Source: Flavobacterium panacis
GTDB taxonomy: Bacteria > Bacteroidota > Bacteroidia > Flavobacteriales > Flavobacteriaceae
DNA: 64,000 nt
Assembly: GCF_024649945.1 (NCBI RefSeq)
Contig: NZ_JANKMS010000008.1
Span: 124,001-188,000, forward strand
Direction of reading: 5' to 3'
Part shown: in pieces, positions 1 through 9,526 of the stretch
Layout: each line of letters opens with the position of its first letter
How positions within the stretch are numbered: position 1 is the first letter of the stretch
Program-made: the position numbers and the translations under genes
The notes under the pieces: generated by a model
What the model saw: the letters and a program-made list of their open reading frames with translations, nothing else
Told to the model about the DNA's origin: nothing
The model's database searches: none

Positions 1-1010
1 CCGTAAGATGATCCAACAAAAGTTCCGCTCATGTCTTGTTCTACAATCATCGAATTCATTCCGATTTTGTCGATTACGGCGCTGTACCAAAAATCAAGAT
101 ATTCTTGTTGCGTCTTGAATTGTCTTCTTAAAATCAGAGACAATAAATTGGTTGTTCCTGAAGAATAATTCCAATGTGTATTGGGCTTGAATTGTGCTGG
201 TTTCTCTAATTGTACTTTTCCCATATCTTCGGCCTGGAAAAGCATTTTTGTAGCATCGCAGATTGTGCTGTAATTCTCTTCCCATTCTAAACCAGAATTC
301 ATGTGAAGCAAATCGTTTAGCGTAATATTTTTACGTTCATCATTTTTCCATTCTGCAACTGGGGCAGGTTTGTAAATATCGATTTTTCCTTGTTTTGCCA
401 AAACGCCAAAAGCAGAACTTGTGATACTTTTTGTCATCGACCAACCTAAAATTTTACTGTCTTTGTTAAATCCTGTATCGTATTTTTCAGCGATTAAATG
501 ATCCTTATATAAAACTACAACGGCACGGGTTCTTTTTATTCTTCCGCCAGTTTTATCAAAAGCATTGTCAGCCGCTTTCTTTAATTTTGAATAATCAACA
601 TTTGAAAATGAAGTGTCTTTTGGTTCTTTATTTCCATACGGAAAAGGAAGATTGTTTTCTAGTTTCGTTCTTTTTGGAAGTAAATACGGTTTCGAAACAT
701 CAAAATCATCATTAATCAAAGTTGCTCCAAGACCTTCACGGTAAATCGCTTTTCTCTCCTTCAATCCATAAACCGAAGCAACTGCAAATTTTCCAGCGTC
801 ATCAATTGAGTTTTTCGCCAAATCAATCATTTTAATATCATTGTCGGTTTTCTCAATTAAATCTAATGGACGATTATCCAAAAAATGTCCAGATGCAACA
901 CTTTTAGCTGAAAAACCAGAAATCAAATCGAGCTTCGGATAAGTCGTAAATCCGAAATATAAAAAAGCAAGAACCAAAACAAGCAGAAGTACTTTTAGAA
1001 ATTTTTTCAT
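1..1010 (-). CDS. Serine hydrolase, beta-lactamase/penicillin-binding fold (partial, 3' end outside window)
   Basis: The frame is open from an ATG at 1010 to the left edge, giving the first 336 residues; the C-terminus is off the window. An N-terminal hydrophobic segment (residues 4-20) looks like a membrane anchor or signal. SMTK at 191-194 fits the SxxK nucleophile motif of class C beta-lactamase-type hydrolases, and YSS at 282-284 fits the second (YxN-like) catalytic motif. The family includes esterases, D-aminopeptidases and beta-lactamases, so the substrate cannot be named. The gene is divergent from sufS and not part of that operon. Confidence 0.85.
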   Translation of the reverse strand, partial: MKKFLKVLLLVLVLAFLYFGFTTYPKLDLISGFSAKSVASGHFLDNRPLDLIEKTDNDIKMIDLAKNSIDDAGKFAVASVYGLKERKAIYREGLGATLINDDFDVSKPYLLPKRTKLENNLPFPYGNKEPKDTSFSNVDYSKLKKAADNAFDKTGGRIKRTRAVVVLYKDHLIAEKYDTGFNKDSKILGWSMTKSITSSAFGVLAKQGKIDIYKPAPVAEWKNDERKNITLNDLLHMNSGLEWEENYSTICDATKMLFQAEDMGKVQLEKPAQFKPNTHWNYSSGTTNLLSLILRRQFKTQQEYLDFWYSAVIDKIGMNSMIVEQDMSGTFVGSSY

Positions 1011-1229
1011 AATGATTAGATATTTTTACTGCAATATAAATAATTTATGTTCACGATTTTAAGCATCAAATTAGAAAACTGTTTCAGATAATTCAGAAAA
1101 CCGAATTGATTTTTACGGAATCAGCATTTACGGCTTCAAACAATGGCATCATAAAAGGAAATTATAGAATTGCTGTATAAACAAATTTAGTTTTAGTACT
1201 TTTGTAAATAGATTTTTTCTAAATAAGAC
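1011..1229. other. Divergent intergenic region between serine hydrolase and sufS
   Basis: Contains the candidate sufS promoter near its right end. No gene or repeat seen otherwise. Confidence 0.5.
1197..1204 (+). promoter_or_regulatory. TAnnTTTG promoter box upstream of sufS
   Basis: TACTTTTG matches the Bacteroidota -7 consensus exactly and lies 25 bases before the sufS ATG. The nearest TTG (1170-1172) is 24 bases upstream, a long spacing. Confidence 0.5.
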
Positions 1230-2444
1230 ATGCTAGATATTCAAAAAATAAGAGCTGATTTCCCAATACTTTCTCAAACTGTAAACGGAAAGCCATTAGT
1301 ATATTTCGACAACGGAGCTACTTCGCAAAAACCACAAGTTGTAATTGATGCCGAAGTAAAATATTATCAAGAAATCAACGCCAATATTCACCGTGGCGTT
1401 CACACTTTAAGCCAGTTAGCAACTGATGCTTACGAGATTGCTCGTGGAAAAGTAAAAGACCACATCAATGCAAAACATGCTCACGAAGTCCTTTTTACAT
1501 CAGGAACTACACATGGAATTAACTTAGTTGCAAACGGCTTTGCTTCTATTTTAAAACCTGGCGATGAAGTGGTTGTTTCTTCTTTGGAACATCACAGCAA
1601 CATTGTGCCTTGGCAAATGTTATGCGAGAAAACTGGAGCGATTTTAAAAGTTATTCCTATCAATGACAACGGAGAATTGATCATGGAAGAATTTGATAAA
1701 CTGCTTTCAGATAAAACTAAAATCGTTACTGTAAATCATATTTCAAACGCATTGGGAATCATTAACCCAATCAAATACATAATTGACAAAGCTCACGCTG
1801 TCGGTTCTGCTGTTTTAATTGACGGTGCGCAAGCAGTTCCGCATTTAAAACCAGATGTTCAGGAATTAGATTGTGATTTTTATGCTTTTTCAGGTCATAA
1901 AATGTGCGGTCCAACCGGAACTGGAATTCTTTACGGAAAAGAAGCTTGGTTAAACAAACTTCCTCCTTATCAAGGTGGTGGCGAAATGATCAAAGAAGTT
2001 ACTTTCGAGAAAACAACTTATGCCGATCTTCCGCATAAATTTGAAGCTGGAACTCCAAATATCGCAGGCGGAATTGTATTAGGAACTGCAATTGATTACT
2101 TAAACGAAGTTGGTTTCGAAAATATTCAACAATACGAACACGAACTTTTAGAGCACGCTACAAAACGTTTATCTGAAATTGAAGGCATCAGAATCTACGG
2201 AACTGGAAAAAATAAAGCTTCTGTAGTTTCGTTTAATATTGATGGAATTCATCCGTATGATGTTGGTTCTATTATAGATAAATTAGGAATTGCAGTTAGA
2301 ACAGGACATCATTGTGCACAACCCATCATGAATTTCTTCTGTATTCCTGGAACAATTCGTGCTTCGTTTTCTTTCTACAACACAAAAGAAGAAATTGACG
2401 CAATGGTTGAAGCTGTGAAAAAAGCACAGATCATGTTAAGCTAA
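1230..2444 (+). CDS. sufS: Cysteine desulfurase SufS
   Basis: PLP-dependent class V aminotransferase-fold enzyme that removes sulfur from cysteine and hands it to SufE for Fe-S cluster assembly in the cytoplasm. The 404-residue length is normal for SufS. The PLP lysine is in SGHKMCGPTG (K224), and the persulfide-carrying cysteine is C362 in RTGHHCAQP. It is first in a same-strand run with a lipoprotein gene, sufE and a DUF59 gene. sufB, sufC and sufD are not next to it: the preceding gene is a divergent serine hydrolase. Confidence 0.95.
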   Translation: MLDIQKIRADFPILSQTVNGKPLVYFDNGATSQKPQVVIDAEVKYYQEINANIHRGVHTLSQLATDAYEIARGKVKDHINAKHAHEVLFTSGTTHGINLVANGFASILKPGDEVVVSSLEHHSNIVPWQMLCEKTGAILKVIPINDNGELIMEEFDKLLSDKTKIVTVNHISNALGIINPIKYIIDKAHAVGSAVLIDGAQAVPHLKPDVQELDCDFYAFSGHKMCGPTGTGILYGKEAWLNKLPPYQGGGEMIKEVTFEKTTYADLPHKFEAGTPNIAGGIVLGTAIDYLNEVGFENIQQYEHELLEHATKRLSEIEGIRIYGTGKNKASVVSFNIDGIHPYDVGSIIDKLGIAVRTGHHCAQPIMNFFCIPGTIRASFSFYNTKEEIDAMVEAVKKAQIMLS

Positions 2445-2455
2445 AAACGAAACGT

Positions 2456-2881
2456 ATGAGAATACTATCATTATTGCTTGTAACGCTTTTTATTGCAACA
2501 GGATGCTGCAGTCAAAAAAAGGTAGATATGAAATCGACTCAAATTGAATACTCTGCAATGTCTAGAGGATATTACAAAAGTATTGTTGTTGAAGACAAAA
2601 CGGTTTCGGTTATTAAAGAGCGTAATGCTGAGGCTGCAAAAAGCAATATTGATGATGCAAAATGGAACGAGATTGTTGCTGCTTATTCAAAAGTAAATTT
2701 AGAAAGTCTTTCCTCTTTAAAGGCTCCGACTGACAAACGTACTTATGATGGTGCAGCAATTGGAAATTTAAAAATAGTAAAAGACGGAAAAACCTATGAA
2801 ACTCCAGGTTTCGACAATGGTTTTCCACCAAAAGAAATCGAAAAACTAGTAAATTTATTAGTTGATTTTTCTAAAGAATAA
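2456..2881 (+). CDS. Small lipoprotein of unknown function inside the suf gene run
   Basis: The 141-residue protein has a signal peptide ending in ATGCC, a lipobox with the lipidated cysteine near residue 17, so it is probably membrane-anchored outside the cytoplasm. It starts 11 bases after the sufS stop and ends 2 bases before sufE, so it must be co-transcribed with them. No catalytic motif is visible. An exported lipoprotein between two cytosolic sulfur-transfer genes is odd; co-transcription does not prove a shared function. Confidence 0.85.
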   Translation: MRILSLLLVTLFIATGCCSQKKVDMKSTQIEYSAMSRGYYKSIVVEDKTVSVIKERNAEAAKSNIDDAKWNEIVAAYSKVNLESLSSLKAPTDKRTYDGAAIGNLKIVKDGKTYETPGFDNGFPPKEIEKLVNLLVDFSKE

Positions 2882-2883
2882 TT

Positions 2884-3309
2884 ATGACGATAAAAGAAAT
2901 ACAAGACGAGATAATAGACGAATTTTCAATGTTCGATGACTGGATGCAGCGTTATGAGTATATCATCGAACTAGGAAAAAGTCTTCCGTTAATCAAAGAA
3001 GAATACAAAACTGATGATAATTTGATCAAAGGTTGTCAGTCAAAAGTTTGGTTACAAGGAGAACAAAACGACGATAAAATTGTGTTTACTGCGGATAGCG
3101 ATGCTATTTTAACTAAAGGAATAATCGCGATTTTAATTCGTGCTTTCTCAAATCAAAAAGCAAAAGATATTCTGGAAGCTGACACAGATTTTATTGACGA
3201 AATCGGATTAAAAGAACATTTATCTGCGACACGTGCCAACGGTTTGGTTTCGATGATTAAAAACATCAAAATGTACGCTTTGGCTTTTGATGCAAAAAAC
3301 AAAAATTAA
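2884..3309 (+). CDS. sufE: Sulfur acceptor SufE
   Basis: Accepts sulfur from the SufS persulfide, stimulates the desulfurase and passes sulfur to the scaffold. The 141-residue length fits the family. The acceptor cysteine is C51 in LIKGCQSKVW, the conserved SufE loop. It starts 2 bases after the lipoprotein gene, in the suf operon. Confidence 0.94.
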   Translation: MTIKEIQDEIIDEFSMFDDWMQRYEYIIELGKSLPLIKEEYKTDDNLIKGCQSKVWLQGEQNDDKIVFTADSDAILTKGIIAILIRAFSNQKAKDILEADTDFIDEIGLKEHLSATRANGLVSMIKNIKMYALAFDAKNKN

Positions 3310-3318
3310 AATTATTAA

Positions 3319-3436
3319 ACCATTAAGGCATTAAGTTTCATAAAGCTTTGAGCTTAATTTTCTTAGAAATTAAAAGAGAATTAAGCATATAGCTAAGCAC
3401 GCAAGCAAAACTTAATTCTCTTAATCTCTTAATGGT
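3319..3436. repeat. Imperfect inverted repeat between sufE and the DUF59 gene
   Basis: Outer arms accattaag (3319-3327) and cttaatggt (3428-3436) are perfect complements. Inner arms rich in gaattaag/cttaattc also pair. It fits a folded intergenic element in the operon; function unknown. Confidence 0.55.
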
Positions 3437-3454
3437 AAAAAACTAAATACAAAA

Positions 3455-3778
3455 ATGGAACAAGAAATAGACACAAACGAATTAGGAGAATCAATCGTAA
3501 GAGTTTTAAAAGGCATTTACGATCCTGAGATTCCTGTAGATATTTACGAATTAGGATTAATTTACGACGTAATGGTAAACACAGATTACGAAGTAAAAAT
3601 CCTTATGACATTGACTTCTCCAAACTGCCCAGTTGCAGAAAGTTTGCCAAGAGAAGTGGAAGAAAAAGTAAAAACAATCGAAAACATCAAAGATGTAGAC
3701 GTTGAGATTACTTTCGATCCGCCTTGGAGCAAAGATTTAATGAGCGAAGAAGCGAAATTAGAATTAGGAATGCTTTAA
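3455..3778 (+). CDS. DUF59/MIP18-family Fe-S assembly protein (SufT-like)
   Basis: A 107-residue single-domain DUF59 protein. It has the family start IYDPEIPVDIYELGLIYDV and the motif TSPNCPVAE with the conserved cysteine C58, followed by DPPWSKDLMSEEA. DUF59 proteins (SufT, the MIP18 domain) help mature Fe-S proteins. Position after sufS and sufE supports that role. The symbol is left empty because SufT naming varies. Confidence 0.9.
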   Translation: MEQEIDTNELGESIVRVLKGIYDPEIPVDIYELGLIYDVMVNTDYEVKILMTLTSPNCPVAESLPREVEEKVKTIENIKDVDVEITFDPPWSKDLMSEEAKLELGML

Positions 3779-3785
3779 AAAGTTT

Positions 3786-3901
3786 TCAGTTTTCAATCGC
3801 AGTGTTCAGTACTGCAACTGGAAAAGAAAAAAAATATAAATACTTTAAGTACAGTTTTCAGTCACAGTTAAATACTGAGACTGAAAACCGCGACTGAAAA
3901 C
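3786..3901. repeat. Intergenic repeat built from ttttcagt/actgaaaa units
   Basis: The left part reads ttttcagttttcaatcgcagt and the right part gactgaaaaccgcgactgaa, near-complements. The same word family (actgagactgaaaacc) recurs at 31797-31850, so it is a dispersed intergenic element rather than coding DNA. Confidence 0.55.
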
Positions 3902-3910
3902 TTAAAAAAA

Positions 3911-4420
3911 ATGGAAGAAATCATCAATAAAGTTGCCAATAGCGCCTTAGAAGTTTTTGATTTAGAGGATTATTATCCAAAAGGAATGCGTGTGCAAATT
4001 GACATTTCGCAGTGGCTTTTGGAAGGATTTTTATTGAAAGAAAAAGACTTTAGAGAACATCTTAAAAATCACGACTGGTCGCAATATCAAGATCAATATG
4101 TAGCCGTACATTGCAGTACAGATGCTATTATTCCCGCATGGGCTTTAATCTTGGTTAGCGTTCATTTGGCTCCTTTTGCTAAAAAAGTAGTCAACGGAAC
4201 CATCGAAGATTTAGATGCAAGTCTTTACGAAGAAATCTTAAGTAAAATCGATTATTCTGCTTATCAAGGTAAACCTGTAATTGTAAAAGGTTGCTCCAGA
4301 AAACCAGTTCCGATGCGTGCTTACATTTTGGCAACAAACTACTTACAGCCGTTTGCAAGAAGCATCATGTATGGCGAAGCATGTTCTGCTGTTCCTTTGT
4401 ACAAAGAATCTAAGAAATAA
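3911..4420 (+). CDS. DUF2480 family protein
   Basis: A 169-residue soluble protein with no signal peptide, matching by overall character the DUF2480 family of Bacteroidota. Motifs visible include VAVHCSTDAIIPAWA and KGCSRKPVPMRAY, each with a conserved-looking cysteine. It follows the suf genes on the same strand. The family function is unknown; association with Fe-S genes is only by position. Confidence 0.8.
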   Translation: MEEIINKVANSALEVFDLEDYYPKGMRVQIDISQWLLEGFLLKEKDFREHLKNHDWSQYQDQYVAVHCSTDAIIPAWALILVSVHLAPFAKKVVNGTIEDLDASLYEEILSKIDYSAYQGKPVIVKGCSRKPVPMRAYILATNYLQPFARSIMYGEACSAVPLYKESKK

Positions 4421-4445
4421 CCTGCAATTACAAACAATTTATCCC

Positions 4446-4474
4446 TTGGTTTTCCGTTGGTTTTAGTATATTTG
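4446..4474 (+). promoter_or_regulatory. Promoter of the DUF3078 gene
   Basis: TTG at 4446-4448 and TATATTTG at 4467-4474 with an 18-base gap fit the Bacteroidota TTG/TAnnTTTG promoter, 24 bases before the ATG at 4498. Confidence 0.65.
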
Positions 4475-4497
4475 ATAATACACTTAAACTAAATACC

Positions 4498-5448
4498 ATG
4501 AGAAAGATCCTCTTATTACTCTTCGTTTTAGCAAATCTTACTTTCACTCAAGCTCAAAATACTGAAAAAGAACTAGCTCAAAATACCGAAAAGGCAGTAA
4601 AAAAAATTAATGACACTATTGAAAAAGAAGGCTGGAAAGCAAAAGGAACCGTATCACTTTTACTAAATCAATCGAGCTTTAACAACTGGATTGCTGGTGG
4701 TGAGGACAGTTTCTCAGGAACATTAGGAATCAATTACGATTTCAACTATAAAAAAGACGATGTAACTTGGGATAATAAAGTTTTGGCATCTTATGGTTTA
4801 TTACAAACTAAAAACACTGATTTTAGCAAAAAAACCGATGACCGCTTAGAATTCAATTCTATTCTTGGTAAACGAGCTTTTGGCGAATGGTACTACTCTT
4901 TCTTTCTGAATTTCAGAACTCAGTTTACAACGGGTTACGTTTATGGTAAAGATGCAAACGGAAAAGAAATTAGAACCGAAAACACCAAATTTATGTCACC
5001 AGGATATCTAACAACAGGTCCTGGTATTTATTGGTCTAAAGATGAAAATCTGAAAGTAAACTTTGCGCCACTGACTTCAAAATTTACTTTTGTTGACAAT
5101 GCCTACACTTCAGGTCTTGATCAAAATACAGGACTGCCTTATGTTGATGGTTCTTATTTTGGTGTAGATGCTAATAAATCGATGCGTTATGAGCTTGGTT
5201 TTTATGCTTCTGTATATTACAAATTAGCCATTATGACTAACGTAACTGCAGAAAATACACTGAATTTATATTCTAATTATTTAGAAGATCCACAAAACGT
5301 AGACATCAATTATTCATTGAACATCATTATGAAAGTAAACAAATTCCTTTCTGCTAATTTAGCTTTCCAAGCTATTTATGATGATAATGCTTTTAAAGGT
5401 CTTCAGACTAGAGAAGTATTTGGTTTAGGAGTGAATTTCGGTTTTTAA
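4498..5448 (+). CDS. DUF3078 family outer-membrane-type protein
   Basis: A 316-residue protein with a signal peptide (about residues 1-19, ending FTQAQ). The rest is rich in alternating aromatic/polar strands and ends in a glycine-phenylalanine strand (GLGVNFGF), as in outer-membrane beta-barrels. SFNNWIAGGEDSFSGTLG resembles the start of the DUF3078 domain. It has its own promoter and a strong terminator downstream. Function unknown. Confidence 0.82.
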   Translation: MRKILLLLFVLANLTFTQAQNTEKELAQNTEKAVKKINDTIEKEGWKAKGTVSLLLNQSSFNNWIAGGEDSFSGTLGINYDFNYKKDDVTWDNKVLASYGLLQTKNTDFSKKTDDRLEFNSILGKRAFGEWYYSFFLNFRTQFTTGYVYGKDANGKEIRTENTKFMSPGYLTTGPGIYWSKDENLKVNFAPLTSKFTFVDNAYTSGLDQNTGLPYVDGSYFGVDANKSMRYELGFYASVYYKLAIMTNVTAENTLNLYSNYLEDPQNVDINYSLNIIMKVNKFLSANLAFQAIYDDNAFKGLQTREVFGLGVNFGF

Positions 5449-5461
5449 TCCTTAAAAATAT

Positions 5462-5503
5462 AAAAAGGGCTGTTCAGTATTTTATTGAACAGCCCTTTTT
5501 TAT
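5462..5503. terminator. Bidirectional intrinsic terminator
   Basis: A perfect 15-bp stem (aaaaagggctgttca and its complement) with a 9-base loop and A/T runs on both sides serves the DUF3078 gene and the convergent gene at 5517. Confidence 0.9.
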
Positions 5504-5516
5504 TTTGAATCAACAA

Positions 5517-6644
5517 TTACAATGACGGATTGTGTCTTGTTCTTATTTGTGCAGCATCAAATTTTTCAATTAATTTTTTTGCACTTGAAATCAAATCTTT
5601 TCCATCTCCTTTGTCATAATCATTTGCAATTAAACCTTCACCTTCTTTTATTGTTTTTTCAGGCTGATCTAAGTACAAGTAGATTTTACCTAAATTGTAA
5701 TAAGCTGAATATCTAATTTTTCTACTTCCTTTATTATCTTCTTTGTATTTTGTTTTTAAAGACTCAAAATACTCAATCAAAGGTTCTAGATCGGCTGCTA
5801 ACTTATCAATTGGTTGATCTGCTTTCATAGTAGCAAACTGTGTTTTAACAGCTTCAATTGCTTCTTTTTGTATCGCTCCTTCTTCTTCTTTAGAATCCAT
5901 GATCCATAATTGTTCTTGAAAACTAATTGGTCTGAATCCATAGTTATAATTCAACTGAGTATTAGCCGAACTAATTGCCTTATCAACATATTCTCTTAAT
6001 CTCTTATCAAAATTTACTCCTCTGTTTTTTGCATTTTCTTTTTCAAGAAATCCTTGACTGGAATTTTCAGGAGACTTGTATACATAAGCATCAGAAAAAT
6101 TGAATTTCAAAGTATTTCCAGTTGGTGCGTCATTTGCCGGAGCTTCCTGGTTGGTGCTTTTCAAAAATCTATTAGCTGGTTTTGCTGGCGCTTCAACTGG
6201 TGCTGCTGCCACTGCTTTTGCTACCGCTGGTGCATTAACAATTGCATATCCTTTACCTCTATAAGTGGTAACAAGAGTATACATATTGTACGATTTAATT
6301 ACTTTTCCATCTTTATCTTTCTCTTCTACTTTTCTGGTTTCTACCGTTGTACCTTCTTCGTAGAAATCTGCTAAATTAAGATCTACAGTAAGATCAGCAT
6401 TCCCTTCAACTTTTTTCCATCCATAAATGTTAAGTTGATTGTTTAAAACTCTTGCGCTTGGAAACAAGTTCGAAATTGGTCCATCTGTAATAATATTTGT
6501 CGCATAAGTTCTCTGCTCTAACGGAACAATCGTCTTTGGAAGCTCCTGATAACTGACATTAAAATAATAGCGATCTAAATCTACCTTTTGGGCAAAAGAT
6601 ACATAAGAACAAAATAAAAGACCTAGTAGGGTAATTTTCTTCAT
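5517..6644 (-). CDS. Secreted protein with C-terminal TPR-like helices, unknown function
   Basis: A 375-residue protein with a signal peptide ending YVSFAQ. The N-terminal half is mixed beta. The middle (about 140-175) is an alanine/proline-rich linker. The C-terminal third (SAYYNLGKIYLYLDQPEKTIKEGEGLI) looks like a tetratricopeptide pair. It is divergent from the gene at 6782, which also encodes a secreted protein of similar size; they share the 137-base control region. No enzyme motif recognised. Confidence 0.8.
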   Translation of the reverse strand: MKKITLLGLLFCSYVSFAQKVDLDRYYFNVSYQELPKTIVPLEQRTYATNIITDGPISNLFPSARVLNNQLNIYGWKKVEGNADLTVDLNLADFYEEGTTVETRKVEEKDKDGKVIKSYNMYTLVTTYRGKGYAIVNAPAVAKAVAAAPVEAPAKPANRFLKSTNQEAPANDAPTGNTLKFNFSDAYVYKSPENSSQGFLEKENAKNRGVNFDKRLREYVDKAISSANTQLNYNYGFRPISFQEQLWIMDSKEEEGAIQKEAIEAVKTQFATMKADQPIDKLAADLEPLIEYFESLKTKYKEDNKGSRKIRYSAYYNLGKIYLYLDQPEKTIKEGEGLIANDYDKGDGKDLISSAKKLIEKFDAAQIRTRHNPSL

Positions 6645-6781
6645 AGTTAATTTGAGTTTATAATTGGGTTTATTTTAAGAAAACATTGATTTTTTTTTAT
6701 TAGAATTTTGTTTACAAAAATATAATTATTTTAATTCAAAAATATTATTTTTAGCGCCTCAACAATAAACATTTTATTTAC

Positions 6782-8053
6782 ATGACTCAAATCAAATCTA
6801 CATTGCTGTGTCTGTTGTTTTCTGTAGCAATAATTGCTCAAAAAACAGATACTGAAACTAAAAAATTCACTATTCCTGTTCCAAAATCGGAGTATTTTAA
6901 TGCTATCAAAAAATACAATATCGTTATTCAGGGTATTGATAAATGGAACAGATCAAGAGATTTTCTTCCAAATGAAACCTTTCAAAAGGACATCACTCTT
7001 GACAAATACAAAAATGACAAGCAAATTGATTCTATCAATCCTGATTTAAAGATTTTGGTGGGTTACAATCCTTCAAAATATCTAGCTGATGCAACAGGAC
7101 GCCCAAGTGTGAGTGGAGATCTTCATTTTTTAATTTTAGGTAAAAACAATGAAATTATCACAATGGCTAATGTTAATCGAACAATTCCATTAGACAGAGT
7201 TAAAGGACGTACACAGGAAACTGAAATGGCAAATGCTTTATGCCAACAAGCTTACGATTTATTAGACGGATATTTGATCACAAAAAACGAAGTTGAATTA
7301 ACATTCAATTATGGAGTTTTCGAAAAATGTGAAGCTTTTCCTGAATTAGTAGAATTTAATACTAAAACTCAAGAATTACTGACTAAGCTTCAGGCATTAT
7401 CATTTGAAGACAAGTACTTAGATGATATGGAAACTTACTACAAAGGTTTTACGGGAAAAACATTTGGAAAAATTAAAGACAAAGACCTTAATAAAATTAT
7501 CTATTTGAATTTAAGTTTAATCGAAATCTTTAAAGTTAATTTACCAAAAGCAGAAGAATATTTAGCTGTAGCTAAAGAAGGAGCTGGACTTTTGAGTATG
7601 TGGCCAGATAATGCTAAAAAGAATCTTCAAATTTTAGGATTTATTAATCAAAATGAATTCAAGCACAAAATAGAAACTATAACTTCTAGAACTGCGTACG
7701 CTGTTATATTATCAGGAACTGCATACTACAAAAAGAAAGTTTTTACAGGAACTTTTGAATTCACAAGATTCAAACCAGCTTCAAGTGGCGGTGGCAGCAT
7801 TGTTAGTCTGGATTCTTACTCTCCAGCTATCGCAATTTATGAAGGTACTGACAAAGCGGGTTATGTTTGGCCAAACGGTAATCAGTTTAGCGTGAAAACT
7901 ACTGATGGAAAAGAAATCTCTTTTAAGAAATACAGAGGAGAACTTATCATGGTAGAAAAAATTGCAGATGGAACTTTCAAACCTTACGAAAGCGAATCTG
8001 ATGATGTCTACACTTCTCCAGACGGTGAAAAATTAGAATTGAAAAAAGCATAA
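6782..8053 (+). CDS. Secreted protein of unknown function
   Basis: A 423-residue protein whose N-terminus (MTQIKSTLLCLLFSVAIIAQ) is a signal peptide. A helical centre is followed by a C-terminal beta-rich part with GTFEFTRFKPASSGGGS. No domain recognised. It is divergent from 5517-6644 and ends in an intrinsic terminator. The AT-rich gap before it ends with an A-rich stretch typical of Bacteroidota translation starts. Confidence 0.8.
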   Translation: MTQIKSTLLCLLFSVAIIAQKTDTETKKFTIPVPKSEYFNAIKKYNIVIQGIDKWNRSRDFLPNETFQKDITLDKYKNDKQIDSINPDLKILVGYNPSKYLADATGRPSVSGDLHFLILGKNNEIITMANVNRTIPLDRVKGRTQETEMANALCQQAYDLLDGYLITKNEVELTFNYGVFEKCEAFPELVEFNTKTQELLTKLQALSFEDKYLDDMETYYKGFTGKTFGKIKDKDLNKIIYLNLSLIEIFKVNLPKAEEYLAVAKEGAGLLSMWPDNAKKNLQILGFINQNEFKHKIETITSRTAYAVILSGTAYYKKKVFTGTFEFTRFKPASSGGGSIVSLDSYSPAIAIYEGTDKAGYVWPNGNQFSVKTTDGKEISFKKYRGELIMVEKIADGTFKPYESESDDVYTSPDGEKLELKKA

Positions 8054-8074
8054 TTTTCCATTCAAATACAAATA

Positions 8075-8109
8075 AAAAAAATCCCAAAATTTAATTTTTG
8101 GGATTTTTT
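8075..8109. terminator. Bidirectional terminator between the 6782 gene and hflX
   Basis: Stem aaaatcccaaaa/ttttgggatttt with flanking A and T runs, between convergent genes. Confidence 0.88.
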
Positions 8110-8128
8110 CGCTTTATAAAATAGTCGT

Positions 8129-9358
8129 TTATTCTTCGTCTTTTTCTACCGCATCCTTATAATCTGGATACAAGAAATTGTTGTAAGGAAAACGTGTAAT
8201 ATGAATCTGTCGAACCGCTTCATATACTGTTTCTCTAAACTCTTCAAAATTCTCTTTATTTCTTGCCGAAATAAACAAGGCATTGTTTTCTCCAACATTA
8301 CTCATCCAGGTTTGTTTCCATTCGTCAAGTGTGTAATGTTTACGAGTTCTTTCGGTAATCAAATCATCTTCGTCAATAATAAGATGACGGTAAGCATCGA
8401 TTTTATTAAAAACCATAATAGTTGGTTTGTCGTTGCTTTTTATTTCCTGCAAAGTCTTGTTTACAGATTCAATATGATCTTCAAAATCTGGGTGCGAAAT
8501 ATCTACAACGTGTAAAAGTAAATCTGCCTCGCGAACCTCATCTAATGTACTTTTGAAAGAATCTACCAATTGCGTTGGTAATTTTCTAATAAAACCAACC
8601 GTATCAGAAAGTAAAAAAGGCAGGTTTTTGATTACCACTTTTCGAACTGTTGTATCCAGAGTTGCAAACAATTTGTTCTCAACAAAAACATCACTTTTCC
8701 CGATTGCATTCATCAAAGTTGATTTTCCAACGTTTGTGTAACCAACCAAAGCCACACGAACCATTGCACCGCGATTACTACGCTGAATGCTCATTTGCTT
8801 GTCAATCGTTTTGATTTTATCTTTAAGCAACGAAATTCGATCACGTACAATACGTCTATCTGTTTCAATCTCTGTTTCTCCAGGACCACGCATACCAATA
8901 CCTCCTTTTTGACGCTCAAGGTGCGTCCATAAACCAGAAAGTCTTGGTAATAAATATTGACACTGCGCCAACTCTACCTGAGTTCTTGCGTATGAAGTTT
9001 CGGCTCTCTGAGCAAAAATATCCAGAATTAAGTTGGTTCTATCTAAGATTTTACAATCAATAATTCTTGAAATATTTTTTTGCTGAGAAGGTGTTAACTC
9101 ATCGTCAAAGATTACGGTTGATATTTTATTTTCTTTTACAAAAAGATTAATGTCATCTATTTTTCCTGTACCCACAAAAGTTTTCGGATTTGGGCGTTCC
9201 ATCTTTTGCGAAAAGCGTTTAATAACCTCACCACCAGCGGTAAAAGTTAAAAACTCTAATTCGTCTAAATATTCATTTAGTTTCTCTTCACTTTGATTTT
9301 GAGTAACAATACCAACAATTACTGTTCTCTCAAAATTTATAACTTCTTTTTCTAACAT
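8129..9358 (-). CDS. hflX: GTPase HflX
   Basis: Ribosome-associated GTPase that splits stalled ribosomes in other bacteria. 409 residues. The HflX hallmark GGIGMRGPGETEIETDRR is at 152-169, just before the G domain. The Walker A motif GYTNVGKST is at 206-214, then DTVGF (G3) and NKID (G4). Single-gene unit with its own promoter. Confidence 0.95.
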   Translation of the reverse strand: MLEKEVINFERTVIVGIVTQNQSEEKLNEYLDELEFLTFTAGGEVIKRFSQKMERPNPKTFVGTGKIDDINLFVKENKISTVIFDDELTPSQQKNISRIIDCKILDRTNLILDIFAQRAETSYARTQVELAQCQYLLPRLSGLWTHLERQKGGIGMRGPGETEIETDRRIVRDRISLLKDKIKTIDKQMSIQRSNRGAMVRVALVGYTNVGKSTLMNAIGKSDVFVENKLFATLDTTVRKVVIKNLPFLLSDTVGFIRKLPTQLVDSFKSTLDEVREADLLLHVVDISHPDFEDHIESVNKTLQEIKSNDKPTIMVFNKIDAYRHLIIDEDDLITERTRKHYTLDEWKQTWMSNVGENNALFISARNKENFEEFRETVYEAVRQIHITRFPYNNFLYPDYKDAVEKDEE

Positions 9359-9374
9359 AGTCTTGAATAAGCTG

Positions 9375-9404
9375 CAAATTTAATGATTTGTAAGCTACAA
9401 TCAA
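9375..9404 (-). promoter_or_regulatory. hflX promoter
   Basis: On the minus strand TTG (9404-9402) and TAAATTTG (9382-9375) are 19 bases apart, 17 bases before the start codon. Confidence 0.55.
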
Positions 9405-9526
9405 TTATACAATTTGGTTTTTAAATTTATATCTGAATGTTCTTCAAAAAATCATAAAAAAAATGGAATTCTGCCAAGTTTACCTCAACAAAATTCCACC
9501 TCTGAATGGGTCTTATTTAAAAACGC

